The translations under genes and the position numbers were made by a program. From a bacterium (lineage in GTDB: Bacteria > Cyanobacteriota > Vampirovibrionia > Gastranaerophilales > Gastranaerophilaceae): DNA of 64,000 bases. A model generated the notes under the pieces. It was not told the DNA's origin. It saw nothing but the letters and a program-made list of their open reading frames with translations, and ran no database searches. The stretch spans positions 1-64,000 of the forward strand of contig JAGCBH010000037.1 in NCBI GenBank assembly GCA_017652265.1, read 5' to 3'. Positions within the stretch are counted from its first letter, which is position 1, and each line of letters starts with the position of its first letter. Of this stretch, positions 33,781 through 42,501 are shown one piece after another.

Positions 33781-34332
33781 ATGAGCGATTTCAAAATAAA
33801 AATTGAACCGATGAAAAAAGATCAGGTAGATGAAGTTGTTGAAATTGAAGCAAAATCATTCGGCAATCATCACTGGTCAAAATCTTCATTTTTACAGGAA
33901 CTTTCAAACGGTTATGCTCATTATTTTACAGCTACCGATATTGAAACTGGAAAAGTTGCAGGTTATTGCGGGCTTTGGCATATTTTGGAAGAAGCACATT
34001 TTTCAACAATAAGCGTGTCGCCTGACTTCAGAAGAAAACATATTGCAGAAGCTTTATTAGTCCAAATGATAAATTATTGCTACGAAAATGAAATAAAATA
34101 TTTTACGCTTGAAGTTCGTGTTAGCAATACTCCCGCCCAAAACTTATACAAAAAATACGGAATGAAGTCTCTTGGTGCAAGAAAAGGATATTATCAGGAC
34201 AATAATGAAGATGCTTTAATAATGTGGTCAGAAAATATTTTTTATGATAAATTTAAAACACTTTTTAAAGAAAATTTGGATTTATTGAGGGGAAAAATAG
34301 AAGTTTTAACAGATGAAAAAACGGTTATATAG
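33781..34332 (+). CDS. rimI: Ribosomal-protein-alanine N-acetyltransferase-like GNAT
   Basis: A 183-residue GNAT protein most like RimI, which acetylates the N-terminus of S18. Motifs: EIEAKSFGNHHWSKSSFLQE near the start, GYCGLWHILEEAHFSTISV, the acetyl-CoA loop SPDFRRKHIAEALL and TLEVRVSNTPAQNLYKKYGM, then GARKGYYQDNNEDALIM, all RimI hallmarks. About 35 residues extend past the usual end. The gene overlaps bioY by 20 bases. Translation is probably leaderless. Confidence 0.88.
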   Translation: MSDFKIKIEPMKKDQVDEVVEIEAKSFGNHHWSKSSFLQELSNGYAHYFTATDIETGKVAGYCGLWHILEEAHFSTISVSPDFRRKHIAEALLVQMINYCYENEIKYFTLEVRVSNTPAQNLYKKYGMKSLGARKGYYQDNNEDALIMWSENIFYDKFKTLFKENLDLLRGKIEVLTDEKTVI

Positions 34333-34948
34333 GAAGAAAAACAGCGAAATAATCTTTTCTTTGGGCTCTTTTGTCCTGACACTTTGCTGCACATTTTTAC
34401 TTATTGTTTCAACTTTTATAACAGTAAATATTTTATACCCGTCAGTCGGTTATGATGCAAAATCAGGTGAAGATTTCTTTAAGGCTTTTGCTCTGATTCC
34501 GCAAATCCCTGCCGTTATATTTGTCGGTGCTTTGTTAGGTAAAAATTTAGGTATAACTTCCGTTATTCTTTATATATTAACCGGGCTGTTCTTTTTGCCT
34601 GTGTTCGCACTGGGCGGCGGAATGAGTTATTTTGCGCAGTATGGTTTTGGTTATATTTTGGCTTACATTCCGGCAGTTTGGCTTTTGACAACAAGAATAA
34701 ATGGTGTATTCAGTTTTAAAAACATATCTTTGGGCGTGCTTTATGCCGTTTTGACAATTCACCTGACAGGTATAATTTATATGACGTTAATCGCACTTAT
34801 TCAAGGGGAAGGGTGGAACTTTATAAAAGGATGGATAATTCACCAGAGCGGAATGAAAATTATATTTGATTACATTTTAAGTTTCGCACTTGTTTATTTT
34901 GTGAAAGCAATTCAGCCGATATTGTGGTGCTACAGAAAACCAAGATAA
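34313..34948 (+). CDS. bioY: BioY family biotin transporter (S component)
   Basis: A 211-residue membrane protein with about six hydrophobic segments. The core QIPAVIFVGALLGKNLG, then YILTGLFFLPVFALGGGMSYF and GFGYILAYIPAVWLL, is the BioY pattern. BioY binds biotin for uptake, alone or with ECF energy-coupling ATPases; none of those genes, nor any biotin synthesis gene, is here, which suggests biotin is imported. Its ATG lies 20 bases inside rimI, so it depends on that message. No riboswitch-like leader. Confidence 0.85.
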   Translation: MKKRLYRKKNSEIIFSLGSFVLTLCCTFLLIVSTFITVNILYPSVGYDAKSGEDFFKAFALIPQIPAVIFVGALLGKNLGITSVILYILTGLFFLPVFALGGGMSYFAQYGFGYILAYIPAVWLLTTRINGVFSFKNISLGVLYAVLTIHLTGIIYMTLIALIQGEGWNFIKGWIIHQSGMKIIFDYILSFALVYFVKAIQPILWCYRKPR

Positions 34949-34988
34949 ATTATTTACTTAAACTATCTTAACAATTATACAAAATAAT

Positions 34989-35020
34989 GGCAATTTTTAT
35001 TTATGAAATAACTTTATGAG
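34989..35020 (+). promoter_or_regulatory. GGCA-N19-CTTTAT promoter-like site (82-residue protein)
   Basis: GGCAATT (34989-34995), 19 bases after GGCA, CTTTATGAG (35012-35020), then GTGTGTAGT (35024-35032) as at the HEAT gene. Ends 38 bases before ATG 35059. Confidence 0.65.
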
Positions 35021-35058
35021 ACCGTGTGTAGTAAATTAATAGAAAGTAGGTAAAATTT

Positions 35059-35307
35059 ATGGAAAATATCAAAGTAGAAAATGGTTTATTGGTAAATTGG
35101 ACAGAACATCAAATTCGTCCTAGGTTAGTAGAGATACAAGCACCACAGCGTGGAGCATACAACGTAGCAACACATACTTTTTCTGGAGACAGGCAAGCTC
35201 TGGTTGAAGCTTTAAAAGCAAAATATGGAGTACTTACCCCTGAAAAACTAAAAGCGTGGACGGCAGAAGTGGGAAAAGAAGTAGCAAAAAAAGCGCCAAA
35301 ACCATAA
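35059..35307 (+). CDS. Small protein of unknown function
   Basis: An 82-residue soluble protein that I do not recognise. The first half has short beta-prone segments (VENGLLVNWTEHQIRPRLVE), the second a helical stretch (DRQALVEALKAKYGVLTPEKLKAWTAEVGKEVAKK). No signal peptide, Cys or metal motif. A clear ribosome site (AAGTAGG) and a strong terminator, plus a GGCA-N19-CTTTAT promoter site, show that it is a real, singly transcribed gene. Confidence 0.75.
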   Translation: MENIKVENGLLVNWTEHQIRPRLVEIQAPQRGAYNVATHTFSGDRQALVEALKAKYGVLTPEKLKAWTAEVGKEVAKKAPKP

Positions 35308-35333
35308 TTTTAACAAAAACTATAAATTAATTA

Positions 35334-35368
35334 AAAACCTGTTTGCAGCAATTACAAACAGGTTTTTT
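35334..35368 (+). terminator. Terminator of the 82-residue protein gene
   Basis: AAAACCTGTTTG/CAAACAGGTTTT stem with a 9-base loop, followed by T. Confidence 0.88.
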
Positions 35369-35424
35369 GCATAAGAACATTTTTTATGTTAATCTCTTTT
35401 TTAACGAAAGGAAGAGGTAAAAAT

Positions 35425-35889
35425 ATGGCAATTGAAAGAACATTTATTGCAGTTAAGCCTGACGGCGTTAAAAGAGGTTTAATCGGCGAAGTTTTAAAAA
35501 GATTTGAAATGAGAGGATATAAAATTATCGGACTAAAGATGTTACAGGTAACACCTGAACAGGCAGCAGCACACTACGCTGAACACGTAGGAAAACCTTT
35601 CTATGACGGACTTGTTAAATTTATTACTGCCGCACCTGTTGTTGCAATTGCGCTTGAAGGTGAAGATGTTGTAGCTCAGGCTCGCAGAATTATGGGGGCA
35701 ACAGACCCTAATAAAGCTGAAATCGGTACAATAAGAGCCGATTTCGGACAAGCGATGAACAGAAATATCGTTCATGGTTCCGATAGTGTTGAAAGTGCAA
35801 ATAGAGAACTTGCTATTTATTTTAAGTCGGAAGAACTTATGTCAGGCGCTAAAAACAGTTTTGACTATGTTATAGAAAGCCTTTTATAA
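35425..35889 (+). CDS. ndk: Nucleoside diphosphate kinase
   Basis: Moves the gamma-phosphate between nucleoside triphosphates and diphosphates. The 154 residues show ERTFIAVKPDGVKRGLIGEV at the start, the phospho-His motif NRNIVHGSDSVESANRE and the closing YFKSEELM. Start at ATG 35425 follows GGAAGAGG; the open frame further upstream (35386) lacks support. It lies 30 bases before tgt on the same strand. Confidence 0.96.
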   Translation: MAIERTFIAVKPDGVKRGLIGEVLKRFEMRGYKIIGLKMLQVTPEQAAAHYAEHVGKPFYDGLVKFITAAPVVAIALEGEDVVAQARRIMGATDPNKAEIGTIRADFGQAMNRNIVHGSDSVESANRELAIYFKSEELMSGAKNSFDYVIESLL

Positions 35890-35919
35890 AATTGCGTGCA
35901 AAAGGAACTGTTAAACTAA

Positions 35920-37044
35920 ATGAACGGCGAAGAAAAATATTTTAATTATAAACTTGTCCACAAATGCGCCCAAACAGGTGCAAGAGCAGGTGTTCTTGAA
36001 ACTCCGCACGGAATTATTGAAACTCCTGTTTTCATGCCTGTCGGGACAAATTCTGCCGTAAAAACGCTCACTACAGAACAAGTTTATGATACAGGCGCAC
36101 AAATAATTCTTGCAAACTCTTATCACCTTTATCTGAGAGCCGGAACGGAAAGAATAAGAGATTTCGGCGGAATACATGGTTGGATGAATTGGCACAAGCC
36201 TGTTTTGACGGATTCGGGCGGATTTCAGGTATTTTCTTTGTCAAATTTAAGAAAAATAACAGAAGACGGCGTTGAATTTGTCGATCCGAAGAACGGAATG
36301 AAGCATTTTATTTCACCGGAAAAATCAATGGAAATTCAGCAAAATATAGGCGCCGATATCATCATGGCATTTGACGAATGTGCACCGTATCCTTGCGAAT
36401 ATATGCAAGCAAAACGTGCAATGGAGCGTACCCACCGCTGGCTGGAACGCTGCATAAAAGCCAAAACTAACCCTCATCAAGCACTTTTCCCAATTGTTCA
36501 GGGGGCATTCTTTGATGATTTAAGAAAAGAAAGTGCCGCTTTTATTTCTCAATTTGACGCAACAGGTTATGCAATAGGCGGAGTTAGTGTAGGCGAACCC
36601 GAAGATATCAAAAATTATTTTGTCCGCTTAACCGCACCTCTGTTACCTGAAAATAAACCGCGTTACTTAATGGGTGTAGGAACTCCCGAAGATTTAATTG
36701 AGGGAATTAAAAACGGAATAGATATGTTTGACTGCGTTCTTCCGACAAGAAATGCCCGTCACGGTTCATTCTTCACTTGGAACGGTAAACGTAACATCAA
36801 AAATAAAGAATTTGAGGATGATAAATCACCGCTTGATGAACGCTGCAACTGCTACGCTTGCAGAACACATTCAAAAGCATACATTCGCCATCTTTTCCGT
36901 TGTCAGGAAAGTACCGCACAAACACTTCTTTCTATCCACAATACAAAATTTCTTGTGGATTTTGCAAAACAAGCACGTCAGGCAATAATTGAGGATCGCT
37001 TTGAGGATTTTGCAAATGAATACCTGACAAATTCTAAACATTAA
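35920..37044 (+). CDS. tgt: tRNA-guanine transglycosylase (queuine/preQ1)
   Basis: Exchanges G34 of GUN-anticodon tRNAs for preQ1 in the queuosine pathway. Signatures: FMPVGTNSAVKTLT, LTDSGGFQVFSL (nucleophile region), ADIIMAFDECAPYP, YAIGGVSVGEP, and the C-terminal zinc site CNCYACRTHSKAYIRHLF with the following His. The 374 residues are full length. It overlaps the convergent small gene by 11 bases. No queuosine synthesis gene lies in this window. Confidence 0.96.
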   Translation: MNGEEKYFNYKLVHKCAQTGARAGVLETPHGIIETPVFMPVGTNSAVKTLTTEQVYDTGAQIILANSYHLYLRAGTERIRDFGGIHGWMNWHKPVLTDSGGFQVFSLSNLRKITEDGVEFVDPKNGMKHFISPEKSMEIQQNIGADIIMAFDECAPYPCEYMQAKRAMERTHRWLERCIKAKTNPHQALFPIVQGAFFDDLRKESAAFISQFDATGYAIGGVSVGEPEDIKNYFVRLTAPLLPENKPRYLMGVGTPEDLIEGIKNGIDMFDCVLPTRNARHGSFFTWNGKRNIKNKEFEDDKSPLDERCNCYACRTHSKAYIRHLFRCQESTAQTLLSIHNTKFLVDFAKQARQAIIEDRFEDFANEYLTNSKH

Positions 37045-37396
37045 GCATCTTGAAAAAGCTTTTAACTTTGCCCATAAAATTATCTTCGTTTTTTATGTTG
37101 GCGGTTTTGTAATATTCTTTATAAGAATTTATTATATTTATCGGTAAATCTTCCCCTTTTTCAAGGGTATTACAAATCATCAGAAGATAATCATCCTGTT
37201 CTTCTTTATATAAATCGTCTTTTTGGCGCAAATCTTCATCCGCTTCATAATGAACAAGAGCGTGATAAGCCGCCTTGATACTCTCATCTTCAGAACCGAA
37301 CGGAAATGCATTAATTGCATCCCTCACGACTATTTCACTGAGCAGAACTTTTTTTATAAGACCGGAAACATGCCTGCGTTCTTCAACGTTTTCCAT
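37034..37396 (-). CDS. Small helical protein of unknown function
   Basis: A 120-residue acidic, helical cytoplasmic protein. I do not recognise the family. The N-terminal half (VSGLIKKVLLSEIVVRDAINAFP) is amphipathic; the middle (YHALVHYEADEDLRQKDDLY) is strongly acidic. It follows the BlaI-type repressor by six bases without its own ribosome site, so it is probably translated by coupling and controlled by that repressor. Confidence 0.7.
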   Translation of the reverse strand: MENVEERRHVSGLIKKVLLSEIVVRDAINAFPFGSEDESIKAAYHALVHYEADEDLRQKDDLYKEEQDDYLLMICNTLEKGEDLPINIINSYKEYYKTANIKNEDNFMGKVKSFFKMLNV

Positions 37397-37402
37397 AATT
37401 AT

Positions 37403-37741
37403 TTACTTAATAAGATTGTACTTGTTTTCAACAAAACGGATTAAACCTGTTGAACTGCCGTCAAAAAAGTTTGTGATGATTTCGCTAACTGCATTTGCGG
37501 CCATTTCTTCTTTATCCATTACTGCGTTGTAAAAGAATTTTTTGCCTGATTTGTAACGAACTAAAATACTTTTTGCAACTAATCTGTCCATAACGGTTTT
37601 GATTGTTGTATAAGCACGTTCAATACCTCTTGCAGATAAATAATCAACAATGTCCTGAATTGAAATGTCATTGTTTTCTTCAGCGTTTGTTAAATCCCAA
37701 ACTGAATTTAAAATTTCAATCTCTAACGATCCACATGCCAT
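37403..37741 (-). CDS. BlaI/MecI/CopY-family repressor
   Basis: A 112-residue winged-helix protein of the BlaI/MecI/CopY group: LEIEILNSVWDL, SIQDIVDYLSARGIERAYTTIKTVMDRL (recognition helix) and the wing YKSGKKFFYNAVMDKEE are typical. These dimers repress by covering the -10 region and are released by proteolysis (BlaI) or metal (CopY). No BlaR-like protease or copper gene is adjacent, so the signal is unknown. The start at 37741 has AAAGGA upstream. A near-consensus operator overlaps its own -10 box, which points to autorepression. Confidence 0.88.
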   Translation of the reverse strand: MACGSLEIEILNSVWDLTNAEENNDISIQDIVDYLSARGIERAYTTIKTVMDRLVAKSILVRYKSGKKFFYNAVMDKEEMAANAVSEIITNFFDGSSTGLIRFVENKYNLIK

Positions 37742-37789
37742 AAACTTTTTTCCTTTTTCTTTTTTAATTTTGGCAAACACTAAGCCATA

Positions 37790-37823
37790 TTACGATTGTA
37801 ACACACAAATTTTTTAATTGCAA
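37790..37823 (-). promoter_or_regulatory. Promoter with BlaI/CopY-type operator over the -10 box
   Basis: Minus strand TTGCAA (37823-37818), 17 bases, TACAAT (37800-37795). The palindrome TTACAATCGTAA (37801-37790) covers the -10 and differs from the family consensus TTACAnnTGTAA by one base. A second inverted pair, AAACACTA (37775-37782) and TAGTGTTT (37825-37832), brackets the promoter. Confidence 0.65.
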
Positions 37824-37830
37824 GTAGTGT

Positions 37831-38979
37831 TTACATCATTTCCAACAAATCTTCTTCCTGTTTTTTGTAATTTTTCTTTTTGCGGACTTTATCGTTTTTC
37901 TTCTTCGTTCTTGCAGAAACATTTTTGTACGCGTTATCAACAGAAATCTTTGTGAGCGGAAGTCTTGTTTTGGTGTCAAAAAATACCAGCCAGAAAGTTC
38001 TATTGATGTTGTCAACCGCAAACGATACACTGCCGATAACGGTTTCACCGGGTTTTATCCGTTTAAACATCAGTTTTGTATCACCGAAAATTGACGGTCT
38101 GTATGTCACGTTGTAATCATTTATGAGTGCCATATCAAGCCCCGACAGAATTTTGTCGGAACGATTTGAAATAGTAAGATTTAAAGTAATAGTATTGGCA
38201 ACATCAAACGGATCCTTTTCATGTTTAATATTCGTTATTCTTATTTCTAACCCTGGGTAAAAAAGTTCATGCTGCAACAGGGCTTCTTCTCTATAAACAG
38301 GAAGTTCAACATCCGATTTTATTTTGACCTTAATTTCATCTCCCGGTGCAATTAAAACATCATGTCCTTTTCTTATCAATGCCATACCAAGTCCCCAAGC
38401 GCCACCTGCCGCAGCACCGGCTGCAATTGTATAACCATGAGAAGCAATTGCGGCTTCTAATCCGAAAAGATTCAGAGCAAACAAACCGCCTACAGCGCCA
38501 CCCGCAACAGTATAACCCAAGTCCTGAACCGCAATTTGAGCTGTTTCTGTTATGGGATTTAATCTTGTTGACACATGTCCTTCTATCGGGATTTCTCTGC
38601 CGTCAGGCGTTATAAGATAATCAAAATCCATCTCAATCCAAGCATTACGCCCAAGACGTCTTGCTTCAGCCTTTTGTATGACAGCGCCATGCGCAATTGT
38701 ACCTTTCGGAACGATTACACCCTTATCGCCATAAACATCAGACGTAACTTCCGCAAAAAATTCATCACCCTCAACCGTAAAAGAGCCGTCCAACACCTGA
38801 GAAACCGTCATATTAATAACATCTTTTTTCTCCAAGGTTTCTGTTTTGCCGGTAAAAATTTCGTCCTGAGTTTTATTTCTTATATCAGTATATTCAACAG
38901 ACGCATCAAAAATTTCCGCAAAAACAAGCGTCTGAAAACAAAATATAAAAGATAAAACCAAAGCCAAAATCTTTTTCAT
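37831..38979 (-). CDS. Exported protein of unknown function with a Gly-rich segment
   Basis: A 382-residue protein with a signal peptide (ILALVLSFIFCFQTLVFA). The first half holds beta-type segments; residues ~160-215 are a Gly/Ala-rich hydrophobic stretch (GGAVGGLFALNLFG, then AAGAAAGGAWGLGMALIRKG) like glycine-zipper membrane regions; the C-terminus is strongly basic (KKKNYKKQEED). I cannot name the family. Start taken at ATG 38979, six bases after a -10 box; the frame to 38997 would start upstream of that promoter. No ribosome site. Confidence 0.72.
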   Translation of the reverse strand: MKKILALVLSFIFCFQTLVFAEIFDASVEYTDIRNKTQDEIFTGKTETLEKKDVINMTVSQVLDGSFTVEGDEFFAEVTSDVYGDKGVIVPKGTIAHGAVIQKAEARRLGRNAWIEMDFDYLITPDGREIPIEGHVSTRLNPITETAQIAVQDLGYTVAGGAVGGLFALNLFGLEAAIASHGYTIAAGAAAGGAWGLGMALIRKGHDVLIAPGDEIKVKIKSDVELPVYREEALLQHELFYPGLEIRITNIKHEKDPFDVANTITLNLTISNRSDKILSGLDMALINDYNVTYRPSIFGDTKLMFKRIKPGETVIGSVSFAVDNINRTFWLVFFDTKTRLPLTKISVDNAYKNVSARTKKKNDKVRKKKNYKKQEEDLLEMM

Positions 38980-38985
38980 AACAAA

Positions 38986-39013
38986 ATTATACAACATTTT
39001 CCGCTATCGGCAA
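38986..39013 (-). promoter_or_regulatory. Sigma-70 promoter giving a leaderless mRNA
   Basis: Minus strand TTGCCG (39013-39008), 16 bases, TATAAT (38991-38986), then six bases to ATG 38979. Confidence 0.6.
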
Positions 39014-39021
39014 ATAATTAA

Positions 39022-39828
39022 CTACAGGTAACACTTTGGAGTTTCGTCTTTTACTGCCGCATAAAGTTCAACATATTTTTTGGCAGGACTGGATTCAATT
39101 TTTGTAAGCAGAACTTCTTCAACCTGGAAAAATCCGACATCAGAAGTCATTTCAACATCAATCCTTATAGGATTTCTCTGACCGTGATGAATTCCTATTC
39201 TTGTTATCGCATTCGCACTGTATTTATGAATATCGCCAACGCGAGGTGTTGTATTTATGGACATCGGAATACGTGCTCTTCCTTTTGTCATATCGCATCC
39301 GTCAGCAATGAGTATTATACCTGCCTCAGTTGAATGAATTTTCTGTGTTGACATGTGCCCTACTATACATTCTGTCGTAAGCGTTTTTATGATTATTCTT
39401 TTGGCCAAATCATCCGGATAAATATATTTCAGAGCTCTGTCAATTAACGGCTGAGCTAAAATAGCCGACATATCTTCATGACACTGTCTTCCGATTGCCA
39501 TACCCAAATCATGCATCAAAGCACCCATGACAACTGCGCACATGCTATCTTCAAAAGTCCCGACACCTTCGGCTTCAAGTGAAGTTTTTATGCCGGAATC
39601 TTTTAAAATATTCAGCATCTTAATAGAATTTGCCGTAACCTGCCTCATATGAACAGGCCCATGATCGTTATACCCAAGACGTTTTATTGAAACATTGTTT
39701 GCGTAATCCTGAAAAACCTGCAACTCTTCATCATCAAAAAGGTAGCGCACAAGCTGCAGACAAATCGGAGTATTTTGCAGTCTGCGCAGTATTTTTGATT
39801 CAATTGAAAGTTCTTTAACAGATTTCAT
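39022..39828 (-). CDS. HD-domain metal-dependent phosphohydrolase
   Basis: A 268-residue cytoplasmic HD protein. Metal ligands are seen in DHGPVHMRQV, ALMHDLGMAIGRQCHED and LIADGCDMTKGRARIPM; the end, VGFFQVEEVLLTKIESS, completes a family I know from cyanobacteria and archaea. Members are thought to act on nucleotides or phosphate esters; the substrate is not known to me. Its ATG lies three bases after the clpC stop, so it is in the clpC operon, which raises a link to proteostasis or stress signalling (inference). Confidence 0.85.
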   Translation of the reverse strand: MKSVKELSIESKILRRLQNTPICLQLVRYLFDDEELQVFQDYANNVSIKRLGYNDHGPVHMRQVTANSIKMLNILKDSGIKTSLEAEGVGTFEDSMCAVVMGALMHDLGMAIGRQCHEDMSAILAQPLIDRALKYIYPDDLAKRIIIKTLTTECIVGHMSTQKIHSTEAGIILIADGCDMTKGRARIPMSINTTPRVGDIHKYSANAITRIGIHHGQRNPIRIDVEMTSDVGFFQVEEVLLTKIESSPAKKYVELYAAVKDETPKCYL

Positions 39829-39831
39829 GAT

Positions 39832-42342
39832 TTATTTTTCCGCAACTTTTACTTTTGCTCTTGTTTTTTTAGGTTTTTCCGCTTTTTCAAAAGTAATTTT
39901 GTCGTCAACAAGCAGCATTTTAATAGTGTCGCCTGCCGAATATTTACCGGAAAGAATTTCTTCTGCAAGAGCATCTTCAATTTTACGCTGAATTAATCTT
40001 CTCAGCGGTCTTGCACCATAGGCTTCAGAGTATCCGTCTTTTGCAAGAAAATCTTTAACTTCATCGGTTACTTCAACAGAAAGTTCACGTTCCGATAAGC
40101 GTTTAAACAAATCTTTGAGCATTAAATCAACAATCTGTCTGATTTCTTCTTTAGAAAGATGTGAGAATACGATTGTTTCATCAATTCTGTTCAAAAATTC
40201 AGGTCTGAACGCTTTCTTCATTTCTTCGGAAACCGTTTCTTTAAGTTTCTCATACTTATCTTTAGACTCATCGCCGCCAACAGAGAAGCCTAATTTTGAA
40301 GTATTTGTAATCATACTTGCACCTACGTTAGATGTCATTATAATTACAGTATTTTTGAAGTTTACATGACGGCCTTTTGCATCCGTTAAACGTCCGTCAT
40401 CCAATATTTGCAACATGATGTTGAATACATCAGGGTGAGCTTTTTCAATTTCGTCAAAAAGTATAACAGAATAAGGTTTTTTACGAACCAATTCCGTCAA
40501 GTGGCCGCCGTCATCATAACCGACATATCCCGGAGGAGAACCGATTAATTTTGCGGTTGAATGTTTTTCCATAAACTCTGACATGTCAACACGAATCATG
40601 TTATCTTCGGAACCGAAAATAGCTTCCGCTAATGCTTTTGCAAGCTCAGTTTTACCGACACCGGTAGGTCCTGAGAAAATGAAACTTCCTATCGGTCTGT
40701 TCGGACTCTTTAAACCTACTCTTGCGCGTCTTATAGCTTTTGATATAGCAACTACCGCTTCATTTTGACCTATTACTCGGGCGTGAAGAGTTTCTTCAAG
40801 GTGAAGTAATCTTTCAGTTTCACCCTCAGTCAATTTCGTAACAGGAACACCTGTCATCAAAGCAATAACCTGTGCAACATCTTCTTCCATTACGGTTGGT
40901 TTATTAGCCGAATGTTCATTTTTATATTGCTGAGACATTTCTCTGATTTGTTCTTTCATATCAGCTTCTTCATCACGCAATTGAGATGCTTTTTCAAATT
41001 CCTGATTACGAATAGCATCTTCTTTTTCTTTTATAAGATTTTTTAATTCTTTTTCCAATTCTTTACCTTCCGGTGAAAGCGTTGAAACTTTAAGTCTTAC
41101 TTTTGAACTTGCCTCATCAATTACATCAATAGCTTTATCCGGCAGGAATTTATCTGTTATATATTTGCTTGAAAGCTTAACTGCCGCTTCAATCGCCTCA
41201 TCAGAGATAATCAAATTGTGGTGTTCTTCGTATTTTGGTTTCAAACCTTTGATAATCTGAATAGATTCATCAATAGTCGGCTCTTCAATAATAACCGTCT
41301 GGAATCTTCTTTCCAAAGCTGAATCTTTTTCAACATATTTTCTGTATTCATCAAGCGTTGTAGCACCTATAACCTGAATTTCTCCTCTTGAAAGCGCCGG
41401 TTTTAAAATGTTTGCAGCATCAATAGCACCTTCTGCGGCACCTGCACCTATGAGTGTGTGCATTTCATCAATTACAAGAATTACGTTTCCTGCCTGACGA
41501 ATTTCATCCATGATTTTTTTCAGACGTTCTTCAAATTCACCTCTGTATTTAGTACCTGCAACAAGCAAGCCCATATCAAGCTGAATAACTTTTTTGCCAT
41601 CCAAAATATCAGGAACTTCAGCATTAACAATACGTGTAGCAAGTCCTTCCGCAACGGCAGTTTTACCTACACCCGGTTCACCTATTAAAACAGGGTTATT
41701 TTTTGTACGGCGGGCAAGAATTTGTATGACACGCTCAATTTCTTTTTCTCGACCGACAACAGGATCTAATCTCAATTCCTGAGCGGCCAAAGTTAAATCG
41801 CGGCCAAATTCATCCAAACTTGGAGTTTTTGCCTTTGGCTGAGATGAACTTGATGAAGCACCTGCAGTCGCCATAGAACTTGAGCCTGAACCTGAATCGG
41901 AAGATTTGGTTTCACCAAGCATTTTGACAACATTTGTTCTTACTTTATTAAGGTCAACACTTAGATTTTCCAAAACTCTTGCGGCAACACCTTCTCCTTC
42001 TCTGATTAAACCAAGAAGTAAGTGCTCAGTACCGATATAATTGTGACCTAACTGTCTTGCCTCATCCCAGGACAATTCCAAAACTCTTTTTGCGCGTGGG
42101 GTAAAAGGTATTTCAACCGCAACAAAACCTGAACCTCTGCCGATTATTTTTTCAACTTCAGTTCTTGCATCTTTGAGGTTTACCCCCATTGATTTCAATG
42201 CTTTTGCCGAAACACCCGTACCTTCGCCAATTAACCCTAAAAGGATTTGTTCCGTTCCGACAAAATAAATTCCCAGGCGTCTGGCTTCTTCCTGCGCCAG
42301 CATAATAACTTTTATAGCTTTTTCCGTAAAACGTTCGAACAT
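39832..42342 (-). CDS. clpC: ATP-dependent Clp protease ATP-binding subunit ClpC
   Basis: An 836-residue AAA+ unfoldase that feeds ClpP. Order: Clp N-domain (1-~145, two repeats), a Ser/Gly-rich linker (~150-172), AAA-1 with [15 protein letters not shown], a middle domain with a UVR-type helix ([19 protein letters not shown]), AAA-2 with [17 protein letters not shown], and a Lys-rich tail. Both Walker B segments ([20 protein letters not shown] and [12 protein letters not shown]) are intact. The UVR middle domain marks it as ClpC rather than ClpB or ClpA. Promoter at 42375-42403. Confidence 0.97.
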   Translation of the reverse strand: MFERFTEKAIKVIMLAQEEARRLGIYFVGTEQILLGLIGEGTGVSAKALKSMGVNLKDARTEVEKIIGRGSGFVAVEIPFTPRAKRVLELSWDEARQLGHNYIGTEHLLLGLIREGEGVAARVLENLSVDLNKVRTNVVKMLGETKSSDSGSGSSSMATAGASSSSSQPKAKTPSLDEFGRDLTLAAQELRLDPVVGREKEIERVIQILARRTKNNPVLIGEPGVGKTAVAEGLATRIVNAEVPDILDGKKVIQLDMGLLVAGTKYRGEFEERLKKIMDEIRQAGNVILVIDEMHTLIGAGAAEGAIDAANILKPALSRGEIQVIGATTLDEYRKYVEKDSALERRFQTVIIEEPTIDESIQIIKGLKPKYEEHHNLIISDEAIEAAVKLSSKYITDKFLPDKAIDVIDEASSKVRLKVSTLSPEGKELEKELKNLIKEKEDAIRNQEFEKASQLRDEEADMKEQIREMSQQYKNEHSANKPTVMEEDVAQVIALMTGVPVTKLTEGETERLLHLEETLHARVIGQNEAVVAISKAIRRARVGLKSPNRPIGSFIFSGPTGVGKTELAKALAEAIFGSEDNMIRVDMSEFMEKHSTAKLIGSPPGYVGYDDGGHLTELVRKKPYSVILFDEIEKAHPDVFNIMLQILDDGRLTDAKGRHVNFKNTVIIMTSNVGASMITNTSKLGFSVGGDESKDKYEKLKETVSEEMKKAFRPEFLNRIDETIVFSHLSKEEIRQIVDLMLKDLFKRLSERELSVEVTDEVKDFLAKDGYSEAYGARPLRRLIQRKIEDALAEEILSGKYSAGDTIKMLLVDDKITFEKAEKPKKTRAKVKVAEK

Positions 42343-42374
42343 ATTTTACTCCTATATATCTCTCTCTTATTTTA

Positions 42375-42403
42375 ATAATACTAGGAAAAAGAAAAAGTTT
42401 CAA
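42375..42403 (-). promoter_or_regulatory. Sigma-70 promoter of clpC
   Basis: Minus strand TTGAAA (42403-42398), 17 bases, TATTAT (42380-42375); ribosome site TAGGAG precedes ATG 42342. Confidence 0.65.
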
Positions 42404-42451
42404 TACTTGAAAAGAAAAATACCTCAAAAAGCGGACAAAACATATAAACAC

Positions 42452-42483
42452 AAAAAACTCCACCCTATAGGGAAGAGTTTTTT
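42452..42483 (-). terminator. Terminator of the 42502 gene
   Basis: AAAAAACTC pairs with GAGTTTTTT; the CCCTATAGGG inner palindrome extends the hairpin. T run on either strand. Confidence 0.8.
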
Positions 42484-42501
42484 GTAATATATCTTGAAAA
42501 G

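Noticed and set aside
34949-35058. Biotin-related or other riboswitch near bioY
   Set aside because: bioY starts inside rimI; the region after it holds only the GGCA-N19-CTTTAT promoter of the next gene.
38346-38955. Two plus-strand frames opposite the 37831-38979 gene
   Set aside because: Antisense shadows with atypical composition and no start signals.
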